A stretch of DNA of 64,000 nucleotides. It comes from Streptomyces sp. WZ.A104. GTDB lineage: Bacteria > Actinomycetota > Actinomycetes > Streptomycetales > Streptomycetaceae. Shown one piece after another: positions 17,692 through 25,419 of the stretch. The notes under the pieces were generated by a model. The model worked only from the letters and a program-made list of their open reading frames with translations, searched no databases and was not told where the DNA came from. The stretch spans positions 1 to 64,000 of the forward strand of contig NZ_NWVL01000017.1 of NCBI RefSeq assembly GCF_002382885.1, given 5' to 3'. Numbering within the stretch: the first letter of the stretch is position 1; each line of letters starts with the position of its first letter. The position numbers were made by a program, and so were the translations under genes.

Positions 17692-18918
17692 ATGGCCGAG
17701 TTCACGCTTGACCTCAATGACGACCAGAAGCAGGTCCGCGACTGGCTCCACGGCTTCGCGGCGGATGTCATCCGCCCCGCCGCCTCGGAGTGGGACGAGC
17801 GTGAGGAAACGCCCTGGCCCGTCATCCAGGAAGCGGCCAAGGTCGGCATCTACTCCCTCGACTTCTACGCCCAGCAGTTCTTCGACCCTACGGGGCTCGG
17901 CATCCCCATGGCTATGGAAGAGCTGTTCTGGGGCGACGCGGGCATCGCCCTGTCCATCGTCGGTACCGGCCTGGCGGCCGTGGGCGTCCTCGCCAACGGC
18001 ACCGAGGAGCAGATCGGCACCTGGATCCCGCAGATGTACGGCGACGCCAACGACGTGAAGGTCGCCGCCTTCTGCTCCTCCGAGCCCGACGCCGGCTCCG
18101 ACGTCGCCTCCATGCGGACGCGCGCCGTCTACGACGAGGCCAAGGACGAGTGGGTCCTCAACGGGACCAAGACCTGGGCGACCAACGGCGGCATAGCAGG
18201 CGTCCACGTGGTCGTCGCCGTCGTCGATCCCGACCTCGGCTCCAAGGGCCACGCCTCCTTCATCGTGCCGCCGGACACCCCCGGCCTCTCCCAGGGCCAG
18301 AAGTTCAAGAAGCACGGCATCCGGGCCTCCCACACCGCCGAAGTGGTCCTGGAGGACGTCCGCGTCCCCGGCCACTGCCTCCTCGGCGGCAAGGACAAGC
18401 TCGACGAACGCCTCGCCCGCGCCCGGGAGCGCGCCAAGGCGGGCGGCGAGCGAGTGAAGAACGCGGCGATGGCCACTTTCGAGGCCTCCCGCCCGGCCGT
18501 CGGCGCGATGGCCGTGGGCACCGCCCGCGCCGCGTACGAGGTCGCCCTCGACTATGCGAAGACCCGCAGCCAGTTCGGCCGCCCGATCATCGACAACCAG
18601 GGCATCGCCTTCCAGCTCGCCGACATGCGCACCCGCATCGACGCCGCCCGGATGCTGGTCTGGCGCGCGTCCTGGATGGCCACCACCGGCAAGCCGTTCA
18701 CCGCGGCCGAGGGCTCCATGTCGAAGCTCTACGCGAGCGAGACCGCCCGGGACGTCACCGCACAGGCGATCCAGATCCTCGGCGGCAACGGCTTCACCCG
18801 GGAGTACCCGGTCGAGCGGATGCACCGCGACGCGGCGATCTACACCATCTTCGAGGGCACCAGCGAGATCCAGCGCCTGGTGATCGCCCGCACCCTGTCG
18901 GGCATGCCGATCCGCTAG
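17692..18918 (+). CDS. Acyl-CoA dehydrogenase
   Basis: A 408-aa flavoprotein of normal ACAD length. Conserved signatures are AAFCSSEPDAGSDVASMRT (residues about 124-142), the FAD/substrate motif WATNGG, SQFGRPIIDNQGIAFQLADM and the C-terminal ILGGNGFTREYPVERMHRDAAIYTIFEGTSEIQRL with the catalytic Glu in FEGTSE. It oxidises acyl-CoA at C2-C3 and passes electrons to ETF. It starts at ATG 17692 after GGAGGGG. A divergent TetR gene and palindromes upstream suggest repression relieved by an acyl ligand. Chain-length specificity is not evident. A hairpin follows the gene. Confidence 0.95.
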   Translation: MAEFTLDLNDDQKQVRDWLHGFAADVIRPAASEWDEREETPWPVIQEAAKVGIYSLDFYAQQFFDPTGLGIPMAMEELFWGDAGIALSIVGTGLAAVGVLANGTEEQIGTWIPQMYGDANDVKVAAFCSSEPDAGSDVASMRTRAVYDEAKDEWVLNGTKTWATNGGIAGVHVVVAVVDPDLGSKGHASFIVPPDTPGLSQGQKFKKHGIRASHTAEVVLEDVRVPGHCLLGGKDKLDERLARARERAKAGGERVKNAAMATFEASRPAVGAMAVGTARAAYEVALDYAKTRSQFGRPIIDNQGIAFQLADMRTRIDAARMLVWRASWMATTGKPFTAAEGSMSKLYASETARDVTAQAIQILGGNGFTREYPVERMHRDAAIYTIFEGTSEIQRLVIARTLSGMPIR

Positions 18919-18929
18919 CGGACAGCCGG

Positions 18930-18970
18930 AAGGGGGGCCGCCCGGGAACGCGTCCCGGACGGCCCCCCTT
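18930..18970. terminator. Bidirectional hairpin terminator
   Basis: 18-bp arms AAGGGGGGCCGCCCGGGA (18930-18947) and TCCCGGACGGCCCCCCTT (18953-18970), with one mismatch, between the convergent acyl-CoA dehydrogenase and glutathione peroxidase genes. Confidence 0.85.
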
Positions 18971-18977
18971 CCCCTGC

Positions 18978-19466
18978 TCAGGAGGGCAGCTGCGCCTCGA
19001 TCGCCGCCACGACCTCCGTCGCCTCCGGCTCGGTGCGCGGGCGGATGCGGGCCACCGGCTCCCCGGCCGGCGAGATCACGAACTTCTCGAAGTTCCACTG
19101 GACGTCGCCGGCCTCCCCGTCCGAGTCCGCCACCTTGGTCAGCTCCGCGTAGAGCGGGTGCCGGTCCCCACCGTTGACCTCGATCTTCTCCAGCAGCGGG
19201 AAGCTGACCCCGTACGTCGTCGAGCAGAAGGTCCGGATCTCCTCCGGGCTGCCCGGCTCCTGCCCGGCGAACTGGTTGCAGGGCACGCCGAGCACGGTCA
19301 GGCCCCGGTCCCCGTAGGTCTGCTGCAACCGCTCCAGGCCCTCGTACTGCGGGGTGAGCCCGCACTTGGAGGCCACGTTCACCAGCAGGACGGTCCGGCC
19401 GCTGTACGCGCCCAGCGTGGTCGGCTCGCCCGCGAGGGTGCGCAGCGGAATGTCGTGCAGCGTCAT
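18978..19466 (-). CDS. Glutathione peroxidase-like thiol peroxidase
   Basis: A 162-aa thioredoxin-fold protein. The peroxidatic residue is Cys35 in VNVASKCGLTPQ (Cys, not selenocysteine), with Gln65 in VPCNQFAGQEPG and Trp in VQWNFEKF completing the catalytic tetrad. Actinomycetes lack glutathione, so it probably uses thioredoxin or mycothiol systems to reduce hydroperoxides. The longer frame starts at 19520, but ATG 19466 has AGGGAGAG at the proper distance and the standard N terminus MTLHDIPLRTLAGE. It lies 50 bases after a GNAT gene on the same strand. Confidence 0.93.
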   Translation of the reverse strand: MTLHDIPLRTLAGEPTTLGAYSGRTVLLVNVASKCGLTPQYEGLERLQQTYGDRGLTVLGVPCNQFAGQEPGSPEEIRTFCSTTYGVSFPLLEKIEVNGGDRHPLYAELTKVADSDGEAGDVQWNFEKFVISPAGEPVARIRPRTEPEATEVVAAIEAQLPS

Positions 19467-19516
19467 GAAGCTCTCCCTGGTCTTTGCGTGGTGGTGCTCA
19501 TTGTGCCGTCCGCCGC

Positions 19517-20041
19517 TCACGGGGCGGCGAGCTCCTTGTAGTAGAAGGTGGTCGGCTTGAGGCTGCCCGCGGGATCAGCCGCGTATCCCGGCACGGAGCC
19601 GACCTTTGTCCAGCCCGCCTTGCAGTAGACCTGCTCGGCCAGGCTGCCGGACTCCGTGTCCAGGATCAGCAGCGTGATGCCCTCGGAGGTGGCGTACGCC
19701 TCCACGGCGTCCAGCAGCGCCCGGCCGAGTCCCTGGCCCCGGGCGGAGGGGCGGACCATCAGCTTGGCGACCTCCGCGCGGTGGCGGGCGTTCGGCAGCG
19801 GCGCGCGGACCAACGCGATCGTCCCCGACACCCGCGCGCCCTCCCGGGCGATCCAGATGCCGACCTGCCCGGCCGCCACCGCCCCGGCGCGCTCCCGCCA
19901 CCAGACGGCGGCCGCCTCCCGGTCCAGCGGGGCCAGGAAACCGACCGAGGACCCCTCCTCGACGGTCTCCACCAGCAGCTCGGCCATCTCGTCGGCGTAC
20001 GTGACCAGTTCGGGGGCGGTCACGTGGACGATCTCGGTCAT
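19517..20041 (-). CDS. GNAT-family N-acetyltransferase
   Basis: A 174-aa protein. The acetyl-CoA binding motif A is VAKLMVRPSARGQGLGRALLDAVEAYA (residues about 91-117, with the RGQGLGRAL loop), and C-terminal motif B follows around ILDTESGSLAEQVYCKAGWTKVGSVPGYA. The target could be a small amine or a protein N-terminus; nothing in the context identifies it. It is between clc and the peroxidase gene on one strand, with about 50 bases on each side, so it may be cotranscribed with either. AGGTCCCTCCCC precedes the ATG. Confidence 0.9.
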   Translation of the reverse strand: MTEIVHVTAPELVTYADEMAELLVETVEEGSSVGFLAPLDREAAAVWWRERAGAVAAGQVGIWIAREGARVSGTIALVRAPLPNARHRAEVAKLMVRPSARGQGLGRALLDAVEAYATSEGITLLILDTESGSLAEQVYCKAGWTKVGSVPGYAADPAGSLKPTTFYYKELAAP

Positions 20042-20098
20042 GGGGAGGGACCTTTCACGAAACAGGAGCAGGAGGCGGGAGGAAACCCACGGGGACGA

Positions 20099-21436
20099 TC
20101 ACACCGCCTTCGGCCCTGCCCTGTCCACCGGCGCGGGCGTCAGCCGGAGGGTGACCACGTACGCCACCACCACCGCCACGATCACCAGGGGCATCACCGT
20201 AAGCCCCTCCTTGCCCAGCAGGAGCGTCGCCAGGAGCACCGAGGTCATCGGCAGCCGCAGCATCGCCACGCACATGGCTCCGATACCCATCGCGAACCCC
20301 GCGGTGAGATGAAGCCCCGGCAGATGGGACAGCGCGATGCCGGCCGCCGCCCCCACGAACATCGCGGGGAAGACGGGGCCGCCCCGGAAACAGCTCAACG
20401 AGGCGCAGTAGGCGAGCGACTTGCAGACGATGAGCAGCACCAGCGCGCCGACCGAGTACTCCGCGCTCGCGGACAGGAGATGGCCCAGGTCGTGCTCGCC
20501 CGAGTACAGCACCTCGGACGCGGCCTTGCCCGAGGTCTCGGCGTACACCAGCGCGAGCCCGCCGATGACCAGCCCCATCACCGCCGTGGCCACCACCGTC
20601 CTCCGCTCCACGCGTTCCTGCAGAGCCAGTGACAGCCGGCGGATGCCCGCACCGGCGAAGGCGGCCGCGACACCGAGAACCAGCGCCCACCCGAACCCGG
20701 CGAAGCCGGGGGCCGCCGCCGGCGGAACCTCCCCCAAGGACAGGGAGTAGGTGCCCAGACCCGTCCAGGAACCCAGCCCCGTGAAGATCAGCGCGCCGAT
20801 CCCCGCGGAGAGCAGCCCGGGCACCAGGACCACGCCCAGCATCGGCCCGGCCAGCCCCGACACCTCCATCAGCAGGAACGCGCCCAGCAGCGGTGAACCC
20901 AGCAGGGCGCTCACCGCGGCGAAACTCCCCGAGGCCCCGACCAGGGCCCGCCCCTCCGGCGCCAGGTCCCGCTTGACGCGGCCCGCCGCCCACACGGCCA
21001 GCCCGCCGCCCAGCGCGATCAGGGGCGCCTCCGGGCCGAGCACGGCACCCACGCCCAGGGAGAGCAGCGCCGCGAGAGCGATGCCGGGCAGGTCCGCCGG
21101 GGCCGGGGCTCCGGTGGACACCAGCCCCTCCGCCGGCCGGTGCCCGCCCCGGCCCGGCAGCCGGCGGACGGTGAGTCCGACCAGGAGACCCGCGGCGCCG
21201 AGCAGCGGGACGGGCCACCACGACGGCGTCTCCTCGAAGCCCATCGCCCTCGGCAGCTCCGTGTACGTCAGCGACTGGAGCTCCGAGACCAGGGCGAGGA
21301 AGCCGAACGCGACCGCGGAGACGGGCACTCCGAGCAGCGCCGCCATCACCAGCAGCCCCGCGTACCTGCGTGTGCGGACCAGCTCGTAGGGGTCCTCCGA
21401 TGCGGTGAAGGGTTTGCCCGGAGGCGTGGCCGGCAT
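20099..21436 (-). CDS. ClC-type chloride channel/antiporter
   Basis: A 445-aa membrane protein. ClC selectivity-filter motifs appear in variant form: GPEAPLIALGGGLAVWA (in place of GREGP, Glu retained) and CFRGGPVFPAMFVGAAAGIALS (GxFxP-like GPVFPA). About ten hydrophobic helices alternate through the chain. There is no CBS domain at the C terminus, unlike many eukaryotic or larger bacterial ClCs. Such proteins exchange chloride and protons or act in acid resistance. The frame stays open far upstream, but ATG 21436 has GAGGAG 10-15 bases upstream and begins a plausible cytoplasmic tail. I saw no fluoride-riboswitch-like leader. Confidence 0.9.
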   Translation of the reverse strand: MPATPPGKPFTASEDPYELVRTRRYAGLLVMAALLGVPVSAVAFGFLALVSELQSLTYTELPRAMGFEETPSWWPVPLLGAAGLLVGLTVRRLPGRGGHRPAEGLVSTGAPAPADLPGIALAALLSLGVGAVLGPEAPLIALGGGLAVWAAGRVKRDLAPEGRALVGASGSFAAVSALLGSPLLGAFLLMEVSGLAGPMLGVVLVPGLLSAGIGALIFTGLGSWTGLGTYSLSLGEVPPAAAPGFAGFGWALVLGVAAAFAGAGIRRLSLALQERVERRTVVATAVMGLVIGGLALVYAETSGKAASEVLYSGEHDLGHLLSASAEYSVGALVLLIVCKSLAYCASLSCFRGGPVFPAMFVGAAAGIALSHLPGLHLTAGFAMGIGAMCVAMLRLPMTSVLLATLLLGKEGLTVMPLVIVAVVVAYVVTLRLTPAPVDRAGPKAV

Positions 21437-21576
21437 GATCTCGACTCCTCGACGTGACGACCCCGGGGAGGGGTGGCGGCCCCGGGAGGGTGCCCCCACG
21501 GGTCCACGCCGGAATACCACGCACCGGCGGACCGGGCGCCTCCCCGCCGCCGGAACACGCCCTCCGGTGCGGAAGG

Positions 21577-23046
21577 TCAGCCACCCGGCCCCGGCGGACC
21601 GTTCGCGGCGCCGCCCGCGTGCCCGGCCGGGCCGTCCGTCGGCAGCCGCCCCGAGGCCACCGCGTCGACCAGCACCCCGTGATCGAGCTCGTTGCGGTCC
21701 GCGTACGACTCCGCGAACGTGGCGAGCGCCCGGTCGAAGGCATCCTTGCGCCCCAGATAGGCGGCGATGGCGATCCGGTCCCCGGACCGGGCGTGGGCGC
21801 GGGCCAGGGTGGCCCCGCACACCTCGCCGAACGCGCGCATCCCCTTCGGCACCATCGACTCCGGTTCGGCGATGCCCTTCCAGTCGCGCAACTGGCGCAC
21901 GTAGAAGTCCCGGTTCCGGCCGTCCAGGCCGTCGGCCCGCTCCCAGCCGAGGAAGATGTCGCTGGAGGCCTGCATCAGCCGTTGGCCCGCGACGACCCGC
22001 TCACCCTGGTTCTCGTACCGGCTCGCCCCGGTGTGCTCGGCCAGCACCGAGGGACCGGCCTCCTTGGCCTGGAGGAGAAGCGGATCCCCGCTGTCCCGGC
22101 CGAGCAGCAGGATGATCCAGCACCGGGTCCCGACGCTGCCCACGCCGACGACCTTGCGGGCCACGTCCACCAGTGCGAAGTCCTCCAGCAGACGGCGCCG
22201 GTCGGACGCCAGGCTGTGGGCGTAACCCGCCACCATGGCGCCGAACGCCCGGTGCGCCTCCTCACGTTCCACCCCGGGCATCAGATCGGTGAGCGGCACG
22301 ACCAACGGCGGGTCCGCCGCGATCCGCAGCCGCCCCTCGACCACCTCGGCGAGCTTGCCGAAGGCTTGCAGGCTGTCCCTGGAGCGGGCCTTGCCCAGAG
22401 CCCGGTCCACGTTCCGGCGGCCCCGTCCGCTCAACTGCTCCGCGGCCACCGTACGCAGCCGTTCGGCGTCGGTCCTCGCGTACCACACGTCGAGATTGCG
22501 CATCCCGGCGAACCGGGCCATCGCCTCCCGGTACGAGCGGACCGCCGCCCGTACGATCACGGACCGCTCCCGGTCCGTGAAACCGTTGGCCCGCGCCGCG
22601 ATGACCAGGCTGGCCGCCAGCCGTTTCACGTCCCACTCCCAGGGGCCCGGCAGAGTCTCGTCGAAGTCGTTGATGTCGAAGAGCAGATTCCGCTCGGGCG
22701 AGGCCAGCAGCCGGAAGTTCAGCAGGTGGGCGTCACCGCACAGCTGCGCCCGGATCCCCGAGTCCGGGGTGCCCGCCAGGTCGGCCGCCATCAGGGCGGC
22801 CGCGCCCCGGTAGAAGCGGAACGGGGACTCGGCCATGCGGCCGTAGCGGATCGGGACCAGCTCGGGAACCCGGTCCGCGGACTGCGCTTCGAGGACGGTC
22901 AGCGGGTCGGGGCGGCGCGGCGACGCTGTGAACTCCGCATGGCTCGACCGGGGAGCCCTCCGGCGCGCGGCCCTGCCCAGCGCTGCCCGTTCGGCCGGTG
23001 TCGCGTGAGGTGCGGCGCGCAGCGGCGCAGCGGCTTCCCGGTCCAT
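21577..23046 (-). CDS. DUF2252 family protein
   Basis: A 489-aa soluble protein. DUF2252 hallmarks are RMAESPFRFYRGAAALMAADL (about residues 67-87), AQLCGDAHLLNFRLLASPERNLLFDINDFDETLPGPWEWDVKRLAASLV (in outline, 100-150) and VVGVGSVGTRCWIILLLG. The GDAHLxNF and DxNDFDET motifs resemble the catalytic and Mg-binding segments of aminoglycoside-phosphotransferase/kinase-like folds, so a phosphotransferase activity is likely, but the substrate is unknown. It stands 22 bases downstream of a truncated DUF389-like gene on the same strand. Confidence 0.92.
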   Translation of the reverse strand: MDREAAAPLRAAPHATPAERAALGRAARRRAPRSSHAEFTASPRRPDPLTVLEAQSADRVPELVPIRYGRMAESPFRFYRGAAALMAADLAGTPDSGIRAQLCGDAHLLNFRLLASPERNLLFDINDFDETLPGPWEWDVKRLAASLVIAARANGFTDRERSVIVRAAVRSYREAMARFAGMRNLDVWYARTDAERLRTVAAEQLSGRGRRNVDRALGKARSRDSLQAFGKLAEVVEGRLRIAADPPLVVPLTDLMPGVEREEAHRAFGAMVAGYAHSLASDRRRLLEDFALVDVARKVVGVGSVGTRCWIILLLGRDSGDPLLLQAKEAGPSVLAEHTGASRYENQGERVVAGQRLMQASSDIFLGWERADGLDGRNRDFYVRQLRDWKGIAEPESMVPKGMRAFGEVCGATLARAHARSGDRIAIAAYLGRKDAFDRALATFAESYADRNELDHGVLVDAVASGRLPTDGPAGHAGGAANGPPGPGG

Positions 23047-23068
23047 GGAGTGCCCCTTCCGTAGTGCG

Positions 23069-23470
23069 TCACGCCTCTTCGGCGAGCCCGGCGACGACCA
23101 GGTAGAGGTAGAAGCTCGGCGGGTAGCGCCCCCCGGACCTGATGCGTGCCTCGACCTGCTCCCAGACCGGCGCCCGGCTCAGCGGCCCCAGCTCGCGCAG
23201 CCCTCCTTCGGTGGCCCTGCCGGAGAACGCCATGTCGACCGGCTCGATGACCAGGGAGCCCCGCTGGTCGAGCTGGACGGCGCGCAGCCGGTGCAGCACG
23301 TCGTTCGCCGCCCCCGTCAGCACGTCGCAGGCGATGGAGTCGCCGTCCGGATCGCGCGCGGCGTCGCGCTGGACGATGAGATCGAGTACGCAGGGGTCCC
23401 CGGAGAGCCGGCCGACGATCTCGTCGGTCAGGTCCGGCGGGCTCACCGCCCGGATGTGGATCATGTCCAT
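23069..23470 (-). pseudogene. Truncated DUF389-family protein (N-terminal domain only)
   Basis: A 133-aa frame reading MDMIHIRAVSPPDLTDEIVG at its start, then SGDPCVLDLIVQRDAARDPDGD and a centre with NDVLHRLRAVQLDQRGSL, the cytoplasmic N-terminal ACT-like domain of DUF389 membrane proteins. The frame ends at SFYLYLVVAGLAEEA, exactly where full-length members enter the first transmembrane helix (FYLYLVVAGLIAAVG-like from memory). The whole membrane domain is missing and the DUF2252 gene begins 22 bases later, so a deletion is likely. GGAGG precedes the ATG, so the fragment may still be translated. The identification is from recalled family sequence. Confidence 0.6.
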
Positions 23471-23677
23471 CCCGGCACCTCCGCGGCTGCCTGCTCTGTC
23501 GGACGGAGCTCCGCCCGGCAGGCGGCCCGGAGCTCACTCCAGTAACGCGGCCCCGGCTCCGTTCGGCAAACCGGACAACCGCCCCGGGCGCACGGCACGG
23601 ACGTGTGCCGCGCACCCGGGGCGGGAGTGCCGGATAGTGAGGGGACGGGGGCCCGATTCGACCGGGAGGCAAGGCGC

Positions 23678-24185
23678 ATGGACCGGTATCCCCCGATCGC
23701 CGACCACGGGCTCGTGGGCGACCTCCAGACGGCCGCACTGATCTCCTCGCGGGGAGTCGTCGACTGGCTCACCGCCCCGAGACTCGACGCGCCCAGCGTC
23801 TTCGCCGCACTGCTCGACCACGACCGCGGCGGCTACTTCCGGCCGGCACCCGAAGGCCGCACGCACACGTGCAAGCAGCTCCAATACCCCGACACCGCGG
23901 TCGTCGTCACCCGGTTCCCGGCACCCGACGGCGTCGGAGAGCTCCTCGACTGGATGACCCCGATCCGCTCCGGCGGGCCGACCGACCGGCACCCCCCGTC
24001 CGCACCGTGCGCTCGGTACGCGGCACCGTGCGCTTCGGCCTGGAGTGCCGGCCCCGGTTCGACTACGGCCCCGCCCCAGCGGCGAACAACTGGGCAACCT
24101 TCCCCAGGCGTTCACCCATCTCTCGCTCATCATGGCGGCCCGCACCCTGGACGAGGCGCTCGACCGGCAGCGGGACCGCACCTGA
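23678..24185 (+). pseudogene. GH15 glycoside hydrolase remnant with internal deletion
   Basis: The first 100 codons from ATG 23678 give the N terminus of bacterial GH15 (trehalase/glucoamylase-like) proteins: YPPIADHGLVGDLQTAALIS, then VVDWLTAPRLDAPSVFAALLD. After about 23990 the frame shifts, and [18 protein letters not shown] appears in another frame. The catalytic barrel is then missing, and the authentic C terminus [20 protein letters not shown] followed by RTLDEALD appears in a third register, stopping at 24183-24185. A full gene needs about 600 codons; fewer than 170 remain. It is a clear decayed gene with both ends preserved. Confidence 0.82.
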
Positions 24186-24236
24186 GCCCGGACGCCCCCG
24201 CGGGCGGTCACGGAGCCGTACTGGCAGGATCGGGGG

Positions 24237-24503
24237 GTGGACACTCCCGATGCCTTCCCCGAACCGCTGCCCGGGGCCGCCGGAGCCGTCGGACGGCCCG
24301 TCCCACCGGGCTCGGCGGCCGACGACGGGACACCCGAAGGGCGCCGCCTCGTCCGCTGTCGGCTCTGCGGCCGTCCCCTCACCGGGACCGACTCCCGGCG
24401 GGCCGGCCTCGGGCCGTCCTGCGACGCCAAGCTGCACCCCGCACCGCCCGACATCCGCACCCGCCGCCACGAGGTCGACCAGGACCCGCTGCCGGGCACG
24501 TAA
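24237..24503 (+). CDS. Small zinc-ribbon protein, DUF6011-like
   Basis: An 88-aa protein with one recognisable block, VRCRLCGRPLTGTDSRRAGL then GPSCDAKL (residues about 39-68), a C-x2-C...C treble-clef-like motif of the DUF6011 type seen in many small actinobacterial and phage proteins. The N-terminal 35 residues are proline- and acid-rich and probably disordered. The start is GTG 24237 after a G-rich stretch. It begins 52 bases after the GH15 remnant and ends 7 bases before the convergent tesB stop. The role is unknown; a nucleic-acid or protein-binding function is inferred from the zinc motif. Confidence 0.7.
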   Translation: MDTPDAFPEPLPGAAGAVGRPVPPGSAADDGTPEGRRLVRCRLCGRPLTGTDSRRAGLGPSCDAKLHPAPPDIRTRRHEVDQDPLPGT

Positions 24504-24509
24504 GGCGCT

Positions 24510-25385
24510 CTACCTGCCCTCCAGCCGCCGGAACAGCCCTTCCTGCACCACCGACACCAGCAGCTGCCCCGAACGGTCGTAGATCCGGCCGCGTGCCAGG
24601 CCGCGTCCGCCCGTCGCGATCGGCGACTCCTGGTCGTACAGGAACCACTCGTCCGCCCGGAACGGCCGGTGAAACCACATGGCGTGGTCCAGGGACGCCA
24701 TGTCGAAGCCGCGCGGGCCCCACAGCGGCTCCACCGGGATGCGCACCGCGTCCAGCAGCGTCATGTCGCTCGCGTACGTCAGCGCGCACGTGTGCACCAG
24801 CGGGTCGCCGCCCAGCGGGCCCACCGCACGCATCCACACCGCACTGCGCGGATCGGCGTCCTTGATCTCCTCGCTCGTCCAGCGCAGCCGGTCGACGTAA
24901 CGGATGTCGAAGGGCTGGCGCCGGGCCATCCGCTCCAGCGCCTCCGGCAGCGCTCCCAGGTGCTCGCGCACCTCGTCGGCGACCGTCGGCAGCTCCTCCG
25001 GGTCCGGGACGGTCCGGGCGGGCGGCAGCTGGTGTTCGAACCCCGCCTCCTCGGGGCGGTGGAAGGACGCCGTCAGGTTGAAGATCGTCCGGCCCTCCTG
25101 CACGGCCGTCACCCGCCGGGTGGTGAAGGACCGGCCGTCCCGCACCCGCTCCACCTGGTAGACGATCGGCACCCCGGGGCGCCCCGGCCGCAGGAAGTAG
25201 GCGTGCAGCGAGTGCACCGGCCGCTCCCCGTCGGTCGTCCGGCCCGCCGCCACCAGTGCCTGGCCCGCCACCTGGCCGCCGAAGACCCGTTGCAGCGACT
25301 CCTGCGGACTGCGGCCGCGGAAGATGTCGACCTCGATCCGCTCCAGGTCGAGAAGGTCGACCAGACGCTCGGCCGGATTCGTCAT
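24510..25385 (-). CDS. tesB: Acyl-CoA thioesterase II
   Basis: A 291-aa double-hotdog protein, the standard TesB length. Signatures: RVFGGQVAGQALVAAGRTT (residues about 33-51), VHSLHAYFLRPGRPGVPIVYQVERVRDGRSFTTRRV (57-92 in outline), and in the second hotdog LDHAMWFHRPFRADEWFLYDQESP, where Asp and the WxxxHRxF block belong to the active site, followed by ARGRIYDRSGQLLVSVVQEGL. It hydrolyses medium- and long-chain acyl-CoAs. It lies 34 bases downstream of the helicase gene on the same strand. ATG 25385 is chosen because the family starts within a few residues of it. Confidence 0.94.
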   Translation of the reverse strand: MTNPAERLVDLLDLERIEVDIFRGRSPQESLQRVFGGQVAGQALVAAGRTTDGERPVHSLHAYFLRPGRPGVPIVYQVERVRDGRSFTTRRVTAVQEGRTIFNLTASFHRPEEAGFEHQLPPARTVPDPEELPTVADEVREHLGALPEALERMARRQPFDIRYVDRLRWTSEEIKDADPRSAVWMRAVGPLGGDPLVHTCALTYASDMTLLDAVRIPVEPLWGPRGFDMASLDHAMWFHRPFRADEWFLYDQESPIATGGRGLARGRIYDRSGQLLVSVVQEGLFRRLEGR

Positions 25386-25419
25386 GCGCTCGCTCCCCAC
25401 TTCGGCCTCAGGGGCCCGC

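Noticed and set aside
21437..21576. Fluoride riboswitch upstream of the ClC gene
   Set aside because: The leader lacks recognisable blocks of the fluoride motif; it is just GC-rich spacer.
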